Source of the DNA: Mycobacterium sp. GA-2829
GTDB taxonomy: Bacteria > Actinomycetota > Actinomycetes > Mycobacteriales > Mycobacteriaceae
Direction: 5' to 3'
NCBI RefSeq assembly: GCF_001499965.1
Contig: NZ_LQIT01000005.1
Location: 62,001 to 126,000 of the forward strand
DNA length: 64,000 nt
This document shows positions 18,086 through 27,578 of the stretch, piece after piece. The notes beneath the pieces are model-generated. The model saw only the letters and a list, made by a program, of their open reading frames with translations, was not told where the DNA came from and searched no databases. The stretch's first letter is position 1. Every line of letters starts with the position of its first letter. The position numbers were made by a program, and so were the translations under genes.

Positions 18086-19252
18086 TCAAGGGCGCAGCGC
18101 CACGCGAATGCAGTTGTCCTGCTTGTTCTTGAACATGTCGTAGGCGCGAACGCCCTGTTCGAGCGGCAGGTCGTGGGTGATCAACTTCGCCGGGTCGAGG
18201 TCGCCCTGCTCGACGTAGTCGAACAGCCGCGGCATGTACCGCTGACCGTGCTGCTGAGCGGATCTGATCGTGAGCGCCTTGTTGGTCACCACGCCCATCG
18301 GGAACTTGTCGGTCAGCCCGTAGACACCCAAAACCGAGACCACCCCGCCCTTGCGACAGGCCAGGATCGCCTGCCGCAGCGCGCTGGCGCGGTCGGTCTC
18401 CAGCCGCAGCAGCTGTTTGGCCCGGTCGTAGACCTGCTGCAGGCCGGTGCTGTGGCCCTCCATCCCGACCGCGTCGATGCACGCGTCGGGACCGCGGCCG
18501 CCCGTCATCTCCCGCAGCGTCTCCTGGACGCTGTCGGCGTTGGCGTAATCGATTGTCTCCAAACCATATTCGCGGGCCAGCGCGAGGCGTTCGGGGATGC
18601 GGTCGATCACGATGGCGCGGTCGGCGCCGAGCAGCAGCGCACTCTTGGCCGCCATCAGCCCCACCCCGCCGGCACCCCAGACCGCCACGGTGTCACCGCC
18701 GTTGACGTCGCAGAAGTCCGCACCCATGAACCCGGTCGGGACGGCGTCGGACAGGAACAGCGCCTGCTCGTCGGTGATGTCGACGGGAATCGGGAAGCAG
18801 TTGGTGTCGCCGAACGGCACCCGCACGAACTGGGCGTGGGAACCGGCGTAGCCGCCGAACGGATGCGTGTACCCGTAGATGCCGCCGGACGGATAGCCCA
18901 GGAGTGGTTGCTGCAGTTCGGCATTCGGATTGGTGGTGTCGCAGCACGAGTACAGGTCGTTGTCGCAGTACCAGCACCGGTCACAGCCGATGAAGGACGG
19001 CACCACCACCCGGTCACCGACCCGCACGTCGCGGACCTCGCGGCCGGTTTCGACGATCCGGCCCATGAACTCGTGGCCGAACACGTCGCCCGCGCGCATA
19101 CCCGGCAGATAGCCGTCGATGAAGTGCAGATCCGATCCGCAGGTGGTGGTCAGCGTGACCTCGACGATGACGTCGTGCGGGTTGAGGATCTCCGGGTCGT
19201 CGACGGTCTCGACGGACAGGTTGTTGACGCCGTTCCAGCACAGTGCGCGCAT
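18086..19252 (-). CDS. Zinc-dependent alcohol dehydrogenase (formaldehyde-dehydrogenase-like)
   Basis: A 388-residue medium-chain dehydrogenase. Catalytic zinc ligands are C38, H60 and E61. The structural zinc loop has C90, C93, C96 and C103/C104. The cofactor motif is G-A-G-G-V-G near residue 192. The long insertion after the structural zinc and the G-M-E-G-H-S segment are features of the glutathione-independent formaldehyde-dehydrogenase-like subgroup. The true substrate is unknown. It lies 12 bp downstream of the small SRPBCC-like gene and is probably co-transcribed with it. Confidence 0.85.
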   Translation of the reverse strand: MRALCWNGVNNLSVETVDDPEILNPHDVIVEVTLTTTCGSDLHFIDGYLPGMRAGDVFGHEFMGRIVETGREVRDVRVGDRVVVPSFIGCDRCWYCDNDLYSCCDTTNPNAELQQPLLGYPSGGIYGYTHPFGGYAGSHAQFVRVPFGDTNCFPIPVDITDEQALFLSDAVPTGFMGADFCDVNGGDTVAVWGAGGVGLMAAKSALLLGADRAIVIDRIPERLALAREYGLETIDYANADSVQETLREMTGGRGPDACIDAVGMEGHSTGLQQVYDRAKQLLRLETDRASALRQAILACRKGGVVSVLGVYGLTDKFPMGVVTNKALTIRSAQQHGQRYMPRLFDYVEQGDLDPAKLITHDLPLEQGVRAYDMFKNKQDNCIRVALRP

Positions 19253-19264
19253 GAGGGGTCTTCC

Positions 19265-19771
19265 TTACCGCGCCGACGGGCGCGCGCTCGGGTTGTTGCG
19301 GATGGTGGGGACCTCGCCGGTCTGCAGCAGCGCCCGGCAGCGGTAGAGCACCTTGAAGGCGAGCGCACCGGAGAGCAGATCGGGTGCGGGGGTCTTGGTC
19401 TTGAGGGTGACCTCGGTGCCGAGATGATTGGGCGCGGGCCGGAAACCGACGAGAATCTCGTTACCGTCGTCGCCGGTGAAGCGCAGCCCGCCGGGGTCGG
19501 TGTGGATCTCGGACTCCCACGTCGTCGAGACCGGTCCGGCGTGCAGGTGCCACCGGTAACGGTCCGGTTGGGTGTACTCCACGTCGCCGAGTTCGCCGAG
19601 CACGACCGACATGCGGCGGGCGTCGCGCCAGAGTTCCTCGACCTCGACGACGTCGGCGTTGATCGTGACCGACTGGCCGTTCGCCGCGTCGGGGGCCTTC
19701 TCGACGACCTTGTCGACCACGCCTGCGGCCAGGTGCATGGCGCGGTTCCTGGCTGAGTCCAGAATCGACAT
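19265..19771 (-). CDS. SRPBCC (START/Bet v1-like) family protein
   Basis: A 168-residue cytosolic protein. The pattern V-T-I-N-A-D-V-V-E-V-E-E-L-W-R-D followed by alternating strands with W-E-S-E-I and N-H-L-G-T-E-V matches small ligand-binding SRPBCC domains (polyketide-cyclase or coenzyme-Q-binding type). No catalytic residues can be named. It is the first gene of a two-gene unit with the zinc alcohol dehydrogenase, so it may bind or present that enzyme's hydrophobic substrate; this is inference. Confidence 0.65.
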   Translation of the reverse strand: MSILDSARNRAMHLAAGVVDKVVEKAPDAANGQSVTINADVVEVEELWRDARRMSVVLGELGDVEYTQPDRYRWHLHAGPVSTTWESEIHTDPGGLRFTGDDGNEILVGFRPAPNHLGTEVTLKTKTPAPDLLSGALAFKVLYRCRALLQTGEVPTIRNNPSARPSAR

Positions 19772-19826
19772 GCTGGCTCCTTCCGTCGCGCGGGGCGATA
19801 CCCGGCGCGGCGGCGGCCAAACAGCC

Positions 19827-20339
19827 TCAGACGGTTTCGGGTTCGCGGGCCAGGCGTTTCTGCAGCACCGCCAGACCGACCAGCGCCACGCCGGCGACCA
19901 GCCAGCCCACCACCGCGATCGAGCCGGCCGGGATGATGGCCAGTGACGCGTTGCGGTCGCGCACCCGCACGAGATCGGGGTTGTTGCGGTCGTATTCGAC
20001 GTAGATCCGCATCCCGGTCTCCAGTTCGGACGGATACAGCACGCCGAGTTCGGGGCGGTAGGTGACGCGGTCGGGGGTGACGAACTCGATGGTCGAGCGG
20101 CGCGGCCCGGCGCTGAGCACCGTCGCCTCGGCCACGCCCATGTGGCGTTCGATCTGGCGGTCGTTGCGCCAGGCGCCGACGACCATCAGCACCGACTGCA
20201 GCGTCACCAGACACGCCGCGAGGATGACGCCGATGCGGACCCGGCGGATGATCCGCTCCGCGCGCGTCTCGTCCTCGACGCCGTACAGATGCGGGATCAC
20301 CGCACGCCGCATGGCGGCGACCCGGTCGGGCAGCCTCAC
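19827..20339 (-). CDS. Membrane protein of the DUF3592 type (Rv0556-like)
   Basis: A 170-residue protein with two membrane helices (about residues 30-50 and 133-155) flanking a small beta domain. The domain has F-V-T-P-D-R-V-T-Y and [13 protein letters not shown], the DUF3592 signature. The GTG at 20339 overlaps the menD stop by 4 bases (GTGA), and the resulting length is almost identical to M. tuberculosis Rv0556 as I remember it. Coupling to menD is therefore structural, but a role in menaquinone synthesis is not established. Confidence 0.8.
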   Translation of the reverse strand: MRLPDRVAAMRRAVIPHLYGVEDETRAERIIRRVRIGVILAACLVTLQSVLMVVGAWRNDRQIERHMGVAEATVLSAGPRRSTIEFVTPDRVTYRPELGVLYPSELETGMRIYVEYDRNNPDLVRVRDRNASLAIIPAGSIAVVGWLVAGVALVGLAVLQKRLAREPETV

Positions 20340-21967
20340 AGGGCGGCCTTGATCGACGCGTGCAGCGCGCGCAGCGACGACCTGTCGGCTTTCACCTCCA
20401 GCACGCGCATCCCGTCGTGCGGTTCGTCGAGCGCCTCGGCGAGCTGGGCGGCCTCGATCTGGCGGTTCTCCACGTGGTAGGCCCGGCACAGCGCGCCGAC
20501 GTCGACGTCGTGCGGGGTGCCGAACACCCGGGAGGACACGTCGGAGAAGCGCGGATCGCCCTGTTCGAGCAGTTCGAAGATGCCGCCGCCGTTGTCGTTG
20601 GACACCACGATCGTCAGGTTGCGCGGGGTCGGTTCGGTGGGTCCGATCAGCAGACCCGAGCTGTCGTGCACGAACGTGAGATCGCCCATCAGCGCGATGG
20701 TGCGTCCGCCGGTGCTGTCGTGGGCCAGGGCGGCGCCGATGGCCGTCGACACCGTGCCGTCGATACCCGCGACGCCGCGGTTGGACCGCACCTGCACACC
20801 GTTCGGGGTGAACCCGACCAGCGCGGCGTCGCGGACCGGGTTGCTGGCGCCGAGCACGAGCTGATCGCCCGCCCGCACGGCGTCGGCCACCGCGGCGGCG
20901 ACGTGCAGACCGGTGGTCAACGGGTGGGTTCTCAACTGCTCGCGCACCGCGGTGACGGCGTGGGCGTTGACCTCCGCGCAGCGGCGCAGCCACGCCGATT
21001 CGGGGGCGCCGCTGGTGACCGCGCGGGTACCGGTGGCCTGCGAGTTACCGCTGACGTCGGGCCAGCGCGGCCCGGTGGTCAGCGCGTACACCGGGACCGA
21101 CGGGTCGGCCAGCAACGCCGACACCGGCCGGTGCAGGGTCGGGCGGCCGAGCATGATGACCTGTTTGGGCCGCAGCAGCCGCAGCGCGAGGGGGTGCAGC
21201 GGGTTGGCCGCAGGCGGTGCGGTGGGTTCGGCGACGGTCGGCAGGTCGGCGAGGTTGGGGTGCACACCCGCGCCGTGGCCGGCGATCACCACGGTGTCCG
21301 GGGTGAGGTCGATGTCCAGCGGCTGGTCGAACGTCACCGGCGGGGTGTAGGTCCACGGCCTGCCGTCGGGTCGGCCGGGCGGGCAGGACCCGTCGTCGTC
21401 GAAGGCGGGGACCAGCGGTTCGCGCAGCGGGATGTCGAACTGCACGGGGCCGGCGTTGGCGCTGCGCGCCCCCGTCGCCGCGACCAGCACCCGGCACGTC
21501 GCCGAGCGCCACTCCCCGTTCAGGGCGTCCATCCGGTCGGGGGCGTCCTCCGCCAGGCCCAGGCTGATGTTCGCGCGCACCTGGGTGCCGAAGTAGCCGA
21601 GCTGCTCGAAGGTCTGGTTCGCCCCGGTGCCCAGCAGTTCGTAGGGCCGGTTCGCGCTGAGCACGATCAGTGGCACGCGGGCGTAATTGGCCTCCACGAC
21701 CGCGGGCCCGAGGTTGGCCACCGCGGTGCCCGACGTCATCGCCACACACACCGGCGCGCGTTCGGCCACCGCCAGCCCTATCGCGAGGAAACCCGCGGTG
21801 CGCTCGTCGATGCGCACGTGCAGCCGCAACCGGCCGGCCCGGTCGGCGTCGGCGAGGGCGAACGCCAGCGGCGCGTTGCGGGACCCCGGGCACAGCACGA
21901 CGTCGCGCACGCCGCCGCGAACGAGTTCGTCGACGACGACACGCGCCTGTGCCGTCGAGGGGTTCAT
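20336..21967 (-). CDS. menD: 2-succinyl-5-enolpyruvyl-6-hydroxy-3-cyclohexene-1-carboxylate synthase
   Basis: A thiamine-diphosphate enzyme that joins isochorismate and 2-oxoglutarate, the first committed step of menaquinone synthesis. The 543-residue protein has V-L-C-P-G-S-R-N near residues 24-31, the catalytic glutamate E55 in D-E-R-T-A-G-F, and the diphosphate/Mg motif M-G-D-L-T-F-V-H-D continuing to N-D-N-G-G-G. The longer open frame to 22243 runs into bpoC, so the ATG at 21967 is the start. It lies 2 bp after the bpoC-like gene and overlaps the DUF3592 gene, forming a tight unit. Confidence 0.96.
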   Translation of the reverse strand: MNPSTAQARVVVDELVRGGVRDVVLCPGSRNAPLAFALADADRAGRLRLHVRIDERTAGFLAIGLAVAERAPVCVAMTSGTAVANLGPAVVEANYARVPLIVLSANRPYELLGTGANQTFEQLGYFGTQVRANISLGLAEDAPDRMDALNGEWRSATCRVLVAATGARSANAGPVQFDIPLREPLVPAFDDDGSCPPGRPDGRPWTYTPPVTFDQPLDIDLTPDTVVIAGHGAGVHPNLADLPTVAEPTAPPAANPLHPLALRLLRPKQVIMLGRPTLHRPVSALLADPSVPVYALTTGPRWPDVSGNSQATGTRAVTSGAPESAWLRRCAEVNAHAVTAVREQLRTHPLTTGLHVAAAVADAVRAGDQLVLGASNPVRDAALVGFTPNGVQVRSNRGVAGIDGTVSTAIGAALAHDSTGGRTIALMGDLTFVHDSSGLLIGPTEPTPRNLTIVVSNDNGGGIFELLEQGDPRFSDVSSRVFGTPHDVDVGALCRAYHVENRQIEAAQLAEALDEPHDGMRVLEVKADRSSLRALHASIKAAL

Positions 21968-21969
21968 CG

Positions 21970-22752
21970 CTACAGGATATTCCCGAAGAATTTCAGCGCC
22001 GCGGCGTTGACCTCCTGCGGCCGCTCGATGAAGCCGAGGTGACCGGCATCGGGGATCTCCAGATAACGCCCGTGCGGCATCGCGTCGGCAACCTCCTTGC
22101 CCAGGTGCGGCGGCAGCAGCACGTCGTCGGCGAACCCGATCACCAGCGTCGGGATGCGGATGCTGCGGTAGGCCGGCAGCCGGTTCTCCTTCGGGCCGAC
22201 GTCGCCCTGGGTGCGCAGCCCGGGGGTGTACTTCGTCGGCCACATGGTGAACATCTCGATCCAGTCGCCGATGGCCCGGTCGTCGTTGATCGTCTTGGGC
22301 GAAAAGTTCTCCAGCACACGGACTTTGGCGTCGTAGCGCGGGGGCAGCGTGATACCGGCGGAGGTCAGCTCCTTCTCGGCGTCGGAGAAGAAGTTGCGGG
22401 CGCGGTCGTGGCGGCCGCGGGTGGCCATGAGCACCGCCGAGCGGACCAGTTCGGGGCGGGCGAGCATGAGTTCCTGGGCGATGTAGGAGCCCATCGACAC
22501 CGCCACGATGCGCACCGGCGCGGCGTTCAGCTTCTCGATGAGGTCGGCGGTGTCGGCGACCATCTGCTCGATGCCGAATCCCTCGGCGTTCTCGGTGGCG
22601 CCGACGCCGCGGTTGTCGAAGGTGATGGCGCGATAGCCGTTGCGCAGGAACTCGGGGACCTGATGTAGGTGCCAGGTGCGGCCTGCGCCGCCGCGACCGG
22701 CGATGAACAGCACCGGGATGCCGCTGCCGCGATCGTCGTAAGCGAGATTCAC
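21970..22752 (-). CDS. bpoC: Alpha/beta hydrolase, BpoC-like (MenH candidate)
   Basis: A 260-residue alpha/beta hydrolase. The nucleophile is Ser86 in A-V-S-M-G-S. The acid is in G-F-A-D-D-V-L-L-P and the base is His in D-A-G-H-L-G-F. M. tuberculosis Rv0554 in the same position was named a peroxidase (BpoC). The fold and the position immediately upstream of menD equally fit SHCHC synthase (MenH), the next step of the pathway, for which no other candidate is visible in this window. The first glycine of the usual G-x-S-x-G is alanine. It heads the bpoC-menD-DUF3592 unit. Confidence 0.8.
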   Translation of the reverse strand: MNLAYDDRGSGIPVLFIAGRGGAGRTWHLHQVPEFLRNGYRAITFDNRGVGATENAEGFGIEQMVADTADLIEKLNAAPVRIVAVSMGSYIAQELMLARPELVRSAVLMATRGRHDRARNFFSDAEKELTSAGITLPPRYDAKVRVLENFSPKTINDDRAIGDWIEMFTMWPTKYTPGLRTQGDVGPKENRLPAYRSIRIPTLVIGFADDVLLPPHLGKEVADAMPHGRYLEIPDAGHLGFIERPQEVNAAALKFFGNIL

Positions 22753-22775
22753 GCCTCCCGACGCTACTCGACGGC

Positions 22776-22824
22776 GATTTCGGCGCGCTGACGTGCGCCC
22801 AGCGTACGTTTGCGCGCCGAAATC
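22776..22824. repeat. Palindromic element H2 overlapping a stop codon
   Basis: Perfect 13-bp arms GATTTCGGCGCGC (22776-22788) and GCGCGCCGAAATC (22812-22824) enclose a second, nearly perfect 8-bp dyad. The right arm overlaps the stop codon of the gene at 22823-23326. It probably works as that gene's terminator. Confidence 0.75.
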
Positions 22825-23326
22825 ACTCGGAGACCTCCGTGAAGGCGAGGATCGGGATGGTGCGGCCCTGCGTGAGCTTCTCGTAATCGGCGTAGCTGGG
22901 GATCCAGTTCTTGGCGAGGTCCCACAGCCGGTCGCGCTCGGGGCCGGTGACCTCTTCGCCCACGAACGTGCCCTCGTATCCGCCCGCCGACAGCGTGACG
23001 CGCGGCTGTTTCTTCACGTTGTGGTACCAGGCGGGGTGGCGGCGCCCGCCGTAGTTCGAGGCGACGACGATCACCCGGCCGTTGTCGGTGAAGTACGTCA
23101 GCGGGGTGACGCGCTGTTCGCCGGACTTCGCCCCGACCGTGGTGAGCAGCAGTTCGGGGGTGACCATCGCCGAGGACACCCGGCCGCCGGACATGCGCAG
23201 CAGCGGCGGGTCGATGCGCGGCACGATGTGACGAACGAGATAGCGCACCGGCCGCGGGCGCAGCAGCCTGGCGCCGACCTTCAGCATCGGCGAGCCTGCG
23301 GTCGGATCCACCTCGGGTATGCCCAT
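22823..23326 (-). CDS. Deazaflavin (F420)-dependent nitroreductase family protein
   Basis: A 167-residue protein of the Ddn-like split-barrel family. Visible are L-L-L-T-T-V-G-A-K-S-G, T-P-L-T-Y-F, A-S-N-Y-G-G-R-R-H-P-A-W-Y-H-N and G-Y-E-G-T-F-V-G-E-E-V-T-G, in the order seen in F420-dependent quinone reductases of mycobacteria. Members reduce quinones or nitroaromatics with F420H2. Its neighbours are menD and bpoC upstream of hairpin H2, so quinone reduction is plausible but unproved. A relative is encoded at 34677-35135. Confidence 0.85.
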   Translation of the reverse strand: MGIPEVDPTAGSPMLKVGARLLRPRPVRYLVRHIVPRIDPPLLRMSGGRVSSAMVTPELLLTTVGAKSGEQRVTPLTYFTDNGRVIVVASNYGGRRHPAWYHNVKKQPRVTLSAGGYEGTFVGEEVTGPERDRLWDLAKNWIPSYADYEKLTQGRTIPILAFTEVSE

Positions 23327-23335
23327 GCGGCGATC

Positions 23336-24067
23336 CTAGGCAGACTTCGCGCGGCGCCCCCTCGACCGGACCGCGCGCAGCGCGGCGTCCCACAGCAGCA
23401 TGGTCGACGGGCCGAGTTGGCGGTGGGTGACGAAGGTGTCCTTGCCCAGCGCCGCGGCGGCCGCGGCCTTCGTCGCGGCCGACGCCTTGGACAGGTGCCC
23501 CGAGTCGAACGGCGGCTGCGGGTCGTATTCGAGGATCAGCTGGGTGGCCTTGGCGTGCGCCTCCCCCGCGATCTGCCCGGCCAGCCACATCGCGAGGTCG
23601 ATGCCCGCGGACACGCCCGCGGCCGTGACCACCTTGCCCTCGCGCACCACCCGCTGGTCGCCGACCGGGATGGCGCCGAGGGTCTTCAACGTCGGCACGG
23701 CCATCCAATGGGAGGTGGCGCGTTTGTCGGCCAGCACGCCCGCGGCGCCGAGGATCAGCGATCCGGTGCACACCGACGTGGTCCACGCGGTGGTGCGGTG
23801 CGCGGTGCGGATCCAGTCCAGCAGCGCCTCGTCGCGGGCGTGTTCCATCGAGGTGGGTCCGCCGGGGACGAGCAGCACGTCCGGGGTCGGTGTCTCTCCG
23901 AATGAGTGGGTGGCGCCCACGACGAGGACACCGGAGTCCGCGGTGACCGGTCCGGGTTCGTGCCAGACGAACCGCACCTCGCTGTCGGGCAGATTGCGCA
24001 GCACCTCGTAGGGGCCGATGAAATCCAGTGCAGTGAAACCCGGATAGAGCACGATCGCTATCTGCAT
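23336..24067 (-). CDS. DJ-1/PfpI family protein (isonitrile hydratase-like)
   Basis: A 243-residue protein. The nucleophile elbow is T-S-V-C-T-G-S near residue 99, and the N-terminal Y-P-G-F-T-A-L-D-F-I-G-P-Y-E-V is characteristic of the PfpI/isonitrile-hydratase group. The ATG at 24067 gives the family start; the longer frame to 24568 overlaps the regulator upstream. Substrate unknown. It lies 14 bp downstream of a GlxA-type regulator that contains the same domain, so the pair is probably co-transcribed. Confidence 0.85.
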   Translation of the reverse strand: MQIAIVLYPGFTALDFIGPYEVLRNLPDSEVRFVWHEPGPVTADSGVLVVGATHSFGETPTPDVLLVPGGPTSMEHARDEALLDWIRTAHRTTAWTTSVCTGSLILGAAGVLADKRATSHWMAVPTLKTLGAIPVGDQRVVREGKVVTAAGVSAGIDLAMWLAGQIAGEAHAKATQLILEYDPQPPFDSGHLSKASAATKAAAAAALGKDTFVTHRQLGPSTMLLWDAALRAVRSRGRRAKSA

Positions 24068-24081
24068 GTGATGCGGTCCTT

Positions 24082-25044
24082 TCAGGCGAACGTTCTGCGG
24101 TACTGGTCGGGTGAGACGCCCAGGCGGCGAATGAAGTTGCGGCGCATGGTCTCCGCGGTGCCGAAACCGCACCGGTCGGCGATCACCCTGACGGTGTCGT
24201 CGGTCTCCTCGAGCTGGCGGCGCGCCGCTTCGGTGCGGATGCGTTCGACGTACGCGCCGGGGGCCTCGCCGACCTCGGCGGTGAACACGCGGGTGAAGTG
24301 GCGCGGGCTCATGGCCGCACGGTCGGCGAGATCGCAGATGCGGTGCGCGGCAGCGGGTTCGGCTTGGATGGCTTCCTGCACGTCGCGGATCGGGGCACGT
24401 TTGGCCCGCGGCATCCACACCGGTGCGGCGAACTGGGTCTGACCGCCCGGACGGCGTAGATACATCACCAGCCAGCGGGCCACGGTCTGCGCGACGTCGG
24501 TGCCGTGGTCGTCCTCGACGAGGGCGAGTGCGAGATCGATGCCCGCGGTCACGCCCGCGGCCGTCCACACCTTCGGCGAACTGCGCACGAAGATGGGGTC
24601 CGGATCGACGGTGACGGCGGGATAGCGGGCCGCCAGGTGGGAGGCGAAGGCCCAGTGGGTGGTGGCCGCGCAGCCGTCGAGCAGACCCGCCTCGGCGGCG
24701 AGGAACGCCCCGGTGCAGACGGTGACCACGCGGCGGGTGTGCGGGGCGGCCGCACGGACCCAGTCGACGAGTTCGCCGTCGGCGAGGGCGGTTTCGGTGC
24801 CGCGGCCGCCGGGCAGGACGAGGGTGTCGCGGGGGGTGTTCGGGTCTGGGAGGGGTTCGGCGTGCAGCGTCAGCCCGGTGCCGGTGTCGAGCGGGCCGCC
24901 GCCGACCGATCCGACGCGGACGTCATAGCCGTCGGCGCCCTTCGTGGCCAGATAACGGGTGGCGCCGGTGAACACCTCGAAGGGGCCGACGAGATCGAGG
25001 GCTTGGATGCCGGGGAATCCGGCGATCAGCACCGACCTGGTCAT
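24082..25044 (-). CDS. GlxA-family transcriptional regulator (DJ-1/PfpI plus AraC HTH)
   Basis: A 320-residue fusion. Residues 1-195 form a DJ-1/PfpI-like domain (G-F-P-G-I-Q-A-L-D-L-V-G-P-F-E-V and V-C-T-G-A-F near residue 110). Residues 215-320 form an AraC DNA-binding domain with D-L-A-D-R-A-A-M-S-P-R-H-F-T-R-V-F and A-D-R-C-G-F-G-T-A-E-T. The PfpI part probably senses a small molecule without catalysis. It heads a two-gene unit with the isonitrile-hydratase-like gene, its likely target. Confidence 0.88.
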   Translation of the reverse strand: MTRSVLIAGFPGIQALDLVGPFEVFTGATRYLATKGADGYDVRVGSVGGGPLDTGTGLTLHAEPLPDPNTPRDTLVLPGGRGTETALADGELVDWVRAAAPHTRRVVTVCTGAFLAAEAGLLDGCAATTHWAFASHLAARYPAVTVDPDPIFVRSSPKVWTAAGVTAGIDLALALVEDDHGTDVAQTVARWLVMYLRRPGGQTQFAAPVWMPRAKRAPIRDVQEAIQAEPAAAHRICDLADRAAMSPRHFTRVFTAEVGEAPGAYVERIRTEAARRQLEETDDTVRVIADRCGFGTAETMRRNFIRRLGVSPDQYRRTFA

Positions 25045-25153
25045 GGGCTCAGTGTGGACGGGCGCAATCGTGGCGTCCAGGCCAGGTATCCCACAGATCA
25101 GGACATCCGCGGTTCATCGCCTCGAGGCCGCGTTCCGGTGCCAGACTTCTCGC

Positions 25154-25390
25154 ATGATGCGCACGCTGCGGCGGGTCCTCGGTCACGAGGTGTCCGTCGG
25201 CGGCGTGTTGGAGACGCTCCTATGGGCGTCGCTGCCGTATCTCGTCATCGGTGTCCTCGTGGTGGGTCTGCGCGCTGAACACCTGCACCACATGCAGACC
25301 CTCTACGGCAGCCGCGATCAACTGCTGTCGTTCGGCATCCTCGTCGCCGGGTGGCCGGGGGTGCTGATCGCCGACGTCTGCATGTACTGA
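25154..25390 (+). CDS. Small conserved membrane protein
   Basis: A 78-residue protein with two hydrophobic segments (about residues 20-40 and 57-75) separated by an E-H-L-H-H-M-Q-T loop. The two tandem ATG codons at 25154 and 25157 are both usable. The two adjacent histidines in the loop are unusual but I cannot assign a function or family. It is divergent from the GlxA-type regulator and converges on the broken LLM gene with a 10-bp gap. Confidence 0.6.
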   Translation: MMRTLRRVLGHEVSVGGVLETLLWASLPYLVIGVLVVGLRAEHLHHMQTLYGSRDQLLSFGILVAGWPGVLIADVCMY

Positions 25391-25400
25391 CCGTCAGTGT

Positions 25401-26536
25401 TCAGAGACGCTTGAGGCCGCGGACGACCTTGACCGAGCTCGCGACACCGGCCAGGCCCTTACGGAACTTGCGCTGCATCAGGGTGATGTCCGCGATCACC
25501 AGGTATCGGACTCCGCAATCACGCCACTCTGCGGCCTGATCCACGATCTCGTCGGGGGTGCCGCACAGCAGCGAGTTGCGGACCACCTCGACCGGCACCT
25601 TGTCGACGTGGGCGATGGCGGTCTGCTGGTCCCAGCCATGCGGCAGCAGATCCTGCGCGCCGGCGAAGCCGGTGCCGAGAGGGTGCGTGGCGCCGTGTTC
25701 GGCGTAGAACTCGTCCGGGGCCATCAACCCCCCGGCCCGGATGGTTCGCGATTCGAGGGCCTCGTCGACGGCGGCACGGCTGCGGCCGGTCAGGGTCATC
25801 GCCCACATCGCCGGGACGATGGCCATCGGGTCGCGGCCGGCATCGGAGGCCGCCGACCGGACGACGTCCAACCGGCGGGCGTACTCGCGCGGGGTGTGCG
25901 CGAATGCGGGAAAGAACCCGTCCGCGTACCGACCGGCGGCGCGCAACGTTCGGGGTCCATGGGCGGCGATCCAGATCTGCGGCCACGTCCCCTTGTACGG
26001 GGGTAGGTCGAACACCGCGTTGCGCAGCGGGAAGAATTCTGAATCGCGGTCCACCAGTGCGCCTTTGGAATCCCACAGCGCACGGATGGTCGCCAACGCC
26101 TCTTCGAATCGGGCGACAGGACGGCTCCAGTCGACCCCGTAGGGTTCGTTGCCTTCGCGCTCACCGCAACCGATGCCGAGGATGGCGCGACCCTGCTCAG
26201 CAGGTGCAGCGTCGCCGCGGCCTGTGCGGTGACGGCGGGATTGCGCCGGCCGGTGTCGGTGACACCGACGCCCAACCGCAGCCGTGCCGCGCGGTTACGT
26301 GCCGCGATGTGGCCGAGCAACGTCCACGGTTCCATGTACGCATCGAGCGACGGCACGATGCGCGCCGCCTCCGTGTGTTCCGGACTCCACAACGCCCGCG
26401 GGAACAGCGAGTTGAGATGATCGGGCACCCAGAAGGAGTCGAAGCCGGTGGCGGCGGCGGTGAGGTAGTTGACGCGAGTCATCGTGTCGGCGGTCGGCCG
26501 CGCGGCGATCGCCGAATCCATCAGACCGATACGCAT
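25401..26536 (-). pseudogene. LLM-class F420-dependent oxidoreductase, broken by a one-base frameshift
   Basis: Two overlapping frames together make one luciferase-like (LLM) oxidoreductase. The 26536 frame gives residues 1-114 (M-R-I-G-L-M-D-S, then F-W-V-P-D-H-L-N) up to L-H-L-L-S-R. The frame ending at 25401 supplies the rest, starting G-R-A-I-L-G-I-G-C-G-E. They join if one G is added to the G-run at 26191-26193. The restored product is 378 residues, normal for phthiodiolone-ketoreductase-like LLM enzymes. The frame-2 part alone lacks the N-terminal strand. It may be a real pseudogene or a sequencing error in a homopolymer. It lies 36 bp downstream of menC. Confidence 0.85.
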
Positions 26537-26572
26537 GGGCGCCCCCTACCGTCCTGGCGATCATCGCACCGT

Positions 26573-27559
26573 TCAACCGTTCGCGCGCATGCCTTTTAGC
26601 ACCTGCAAGCACTCGGCAACCCGGTCGATCCACCACTGCCGGCGCTCGCCGCTCACGGCCAGCGCCGCCAACCGGTCCGGATCCGGCGCGACCGGTCCGA
26701 CCGGCAGGTACCCGTTGACCGGCATCAGCGGCTCGGCCACGTCGTCGACGAACAGTCCTCCCGTGCCGAGTCCGCAGGCGTGGTCCAGGTGCGGCAGCGC
26801 GGCCGCGGCGGACAACCCGCGCGCGATGCCGACGGCGGAATCCAGGGCGCTCGACACCACGATCGGGATGTCGATCTGCGCGGCGATGTCGAGCAGCGGC
26901 TGCACTCCCCCGAGGGGTGCGACCTTGACCACCGCGACATCGGCGGCGCCTGCCCGCACCACGTGCAGCGGATCGTCGGCCTTCCGGATGCTCTCGTCGG
27001 CGGCAATGGGAACCGTTGTCCGGGAACGTAACTCGGCGAGCTCGGGCACCGTGCGGCACGGCTGTTCGAGATACTCCAATGGTCCGTCGGCCGTCAGCGC
27101 CGCCGCGGCGGCCTCCGCCTCCTCGACAGACCACCCGCCGTTGGCGTCGACCCGCACCGTCGGCACCAGCGCGCGCACCGCGTTCACCCGGTCGACGTCG
27201 TCGGCCAGGGATTGTCCCGGTTCGGCGACCTTGACCTTCGCGGTGCGGGCGCCGGGGAACCGGGCCAGCACCTCGGGTACCTGCGCGGCGGGGACGGCGG
27301 GCACCGTGGCGTTGATCGCGATGCGGTCCCGCCGGACGGCGGGCGGTGCGGTGTAGGCCGCCTCGAGTGCGGCGGCCAGCCACGTCGCGGCCTCGGGCGG
27401 CGCGTACTCGAGGAACGGTCCGAATTCACCCCAGCCGGCCGGGCCTTCGATCAACGCGAGTTCGCGGACCGTGATGCCGCGGAACCGCACCCGCATCGGC
27501 AGCGCCACCACGTGCAGGCGGTCGAGAAGATCAGGCAGGTCGGGGAGGTCGGGAGCCAT
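26573..27559 (-). CDS. menC: o-Succinylbenzoate synthase
   Basis: An enolase-superfamily enzyme that dehydrates SHCHC to o-succinylbenzoate. The 328-residue product carries the full active site: K108-V-K110, metal ligands D138, E165 and D188, and K212 in V-V-K-V-A-P-L-G-G. The ATG at 27559 follows a short gap after the acyl-CoA ligase gene; the longer frame to 27706 lies inside that ligase. Length and position fit M. tuberculosis Rv0553. It is the third gene of a same-strand run: amidohydrolase, ligase, menC, then the broken LLM gene. Confidence 0.94.
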   Translation of the reverse strand: MAPDLPDLPDLLDRLHVVALPMRVRFRGITVRELALIEGPAGWGEFGPFLEYAPPEAATWLAAALEAAYTAPPAVRRDRIAINATVPAVPAAQVPEVLARFPGARTAKVKVAEPGQSLADDVDRVNAVRALVPTVRVDANGGWSVEEAEAAAAALTADGPLEYLEQPCRTVPELAELRSRTTVPIAADESIRKADDPLHVVRAGAADVAVVKVAPLGGVQPLLDIAAQIDIPIVVSSALDSAVGIARGLSAAAALPHLDHACGLGTGGLFVDDVAEPLMPVNGYLPVGPVAPDPDRLAALAVSGERRQWWIDRVAECLQVLKGMRANG

Positions 27560-27578
27560 CCCGTCAGTCTCGCCGATC

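Noticed and set aside
18173..19756. 527-codon plus-strand frame opposite the alcohol dehydrogenase
   Set aside because: Antisense shadow; the minus strand has intact zinc-site cysteines and cofactor motif.
20360..22042. 560-codon plus-strand frame opposite menD
   Set aside because: Arg/Gly/Val-rich shadow; menD on the other strand is unmistakable.
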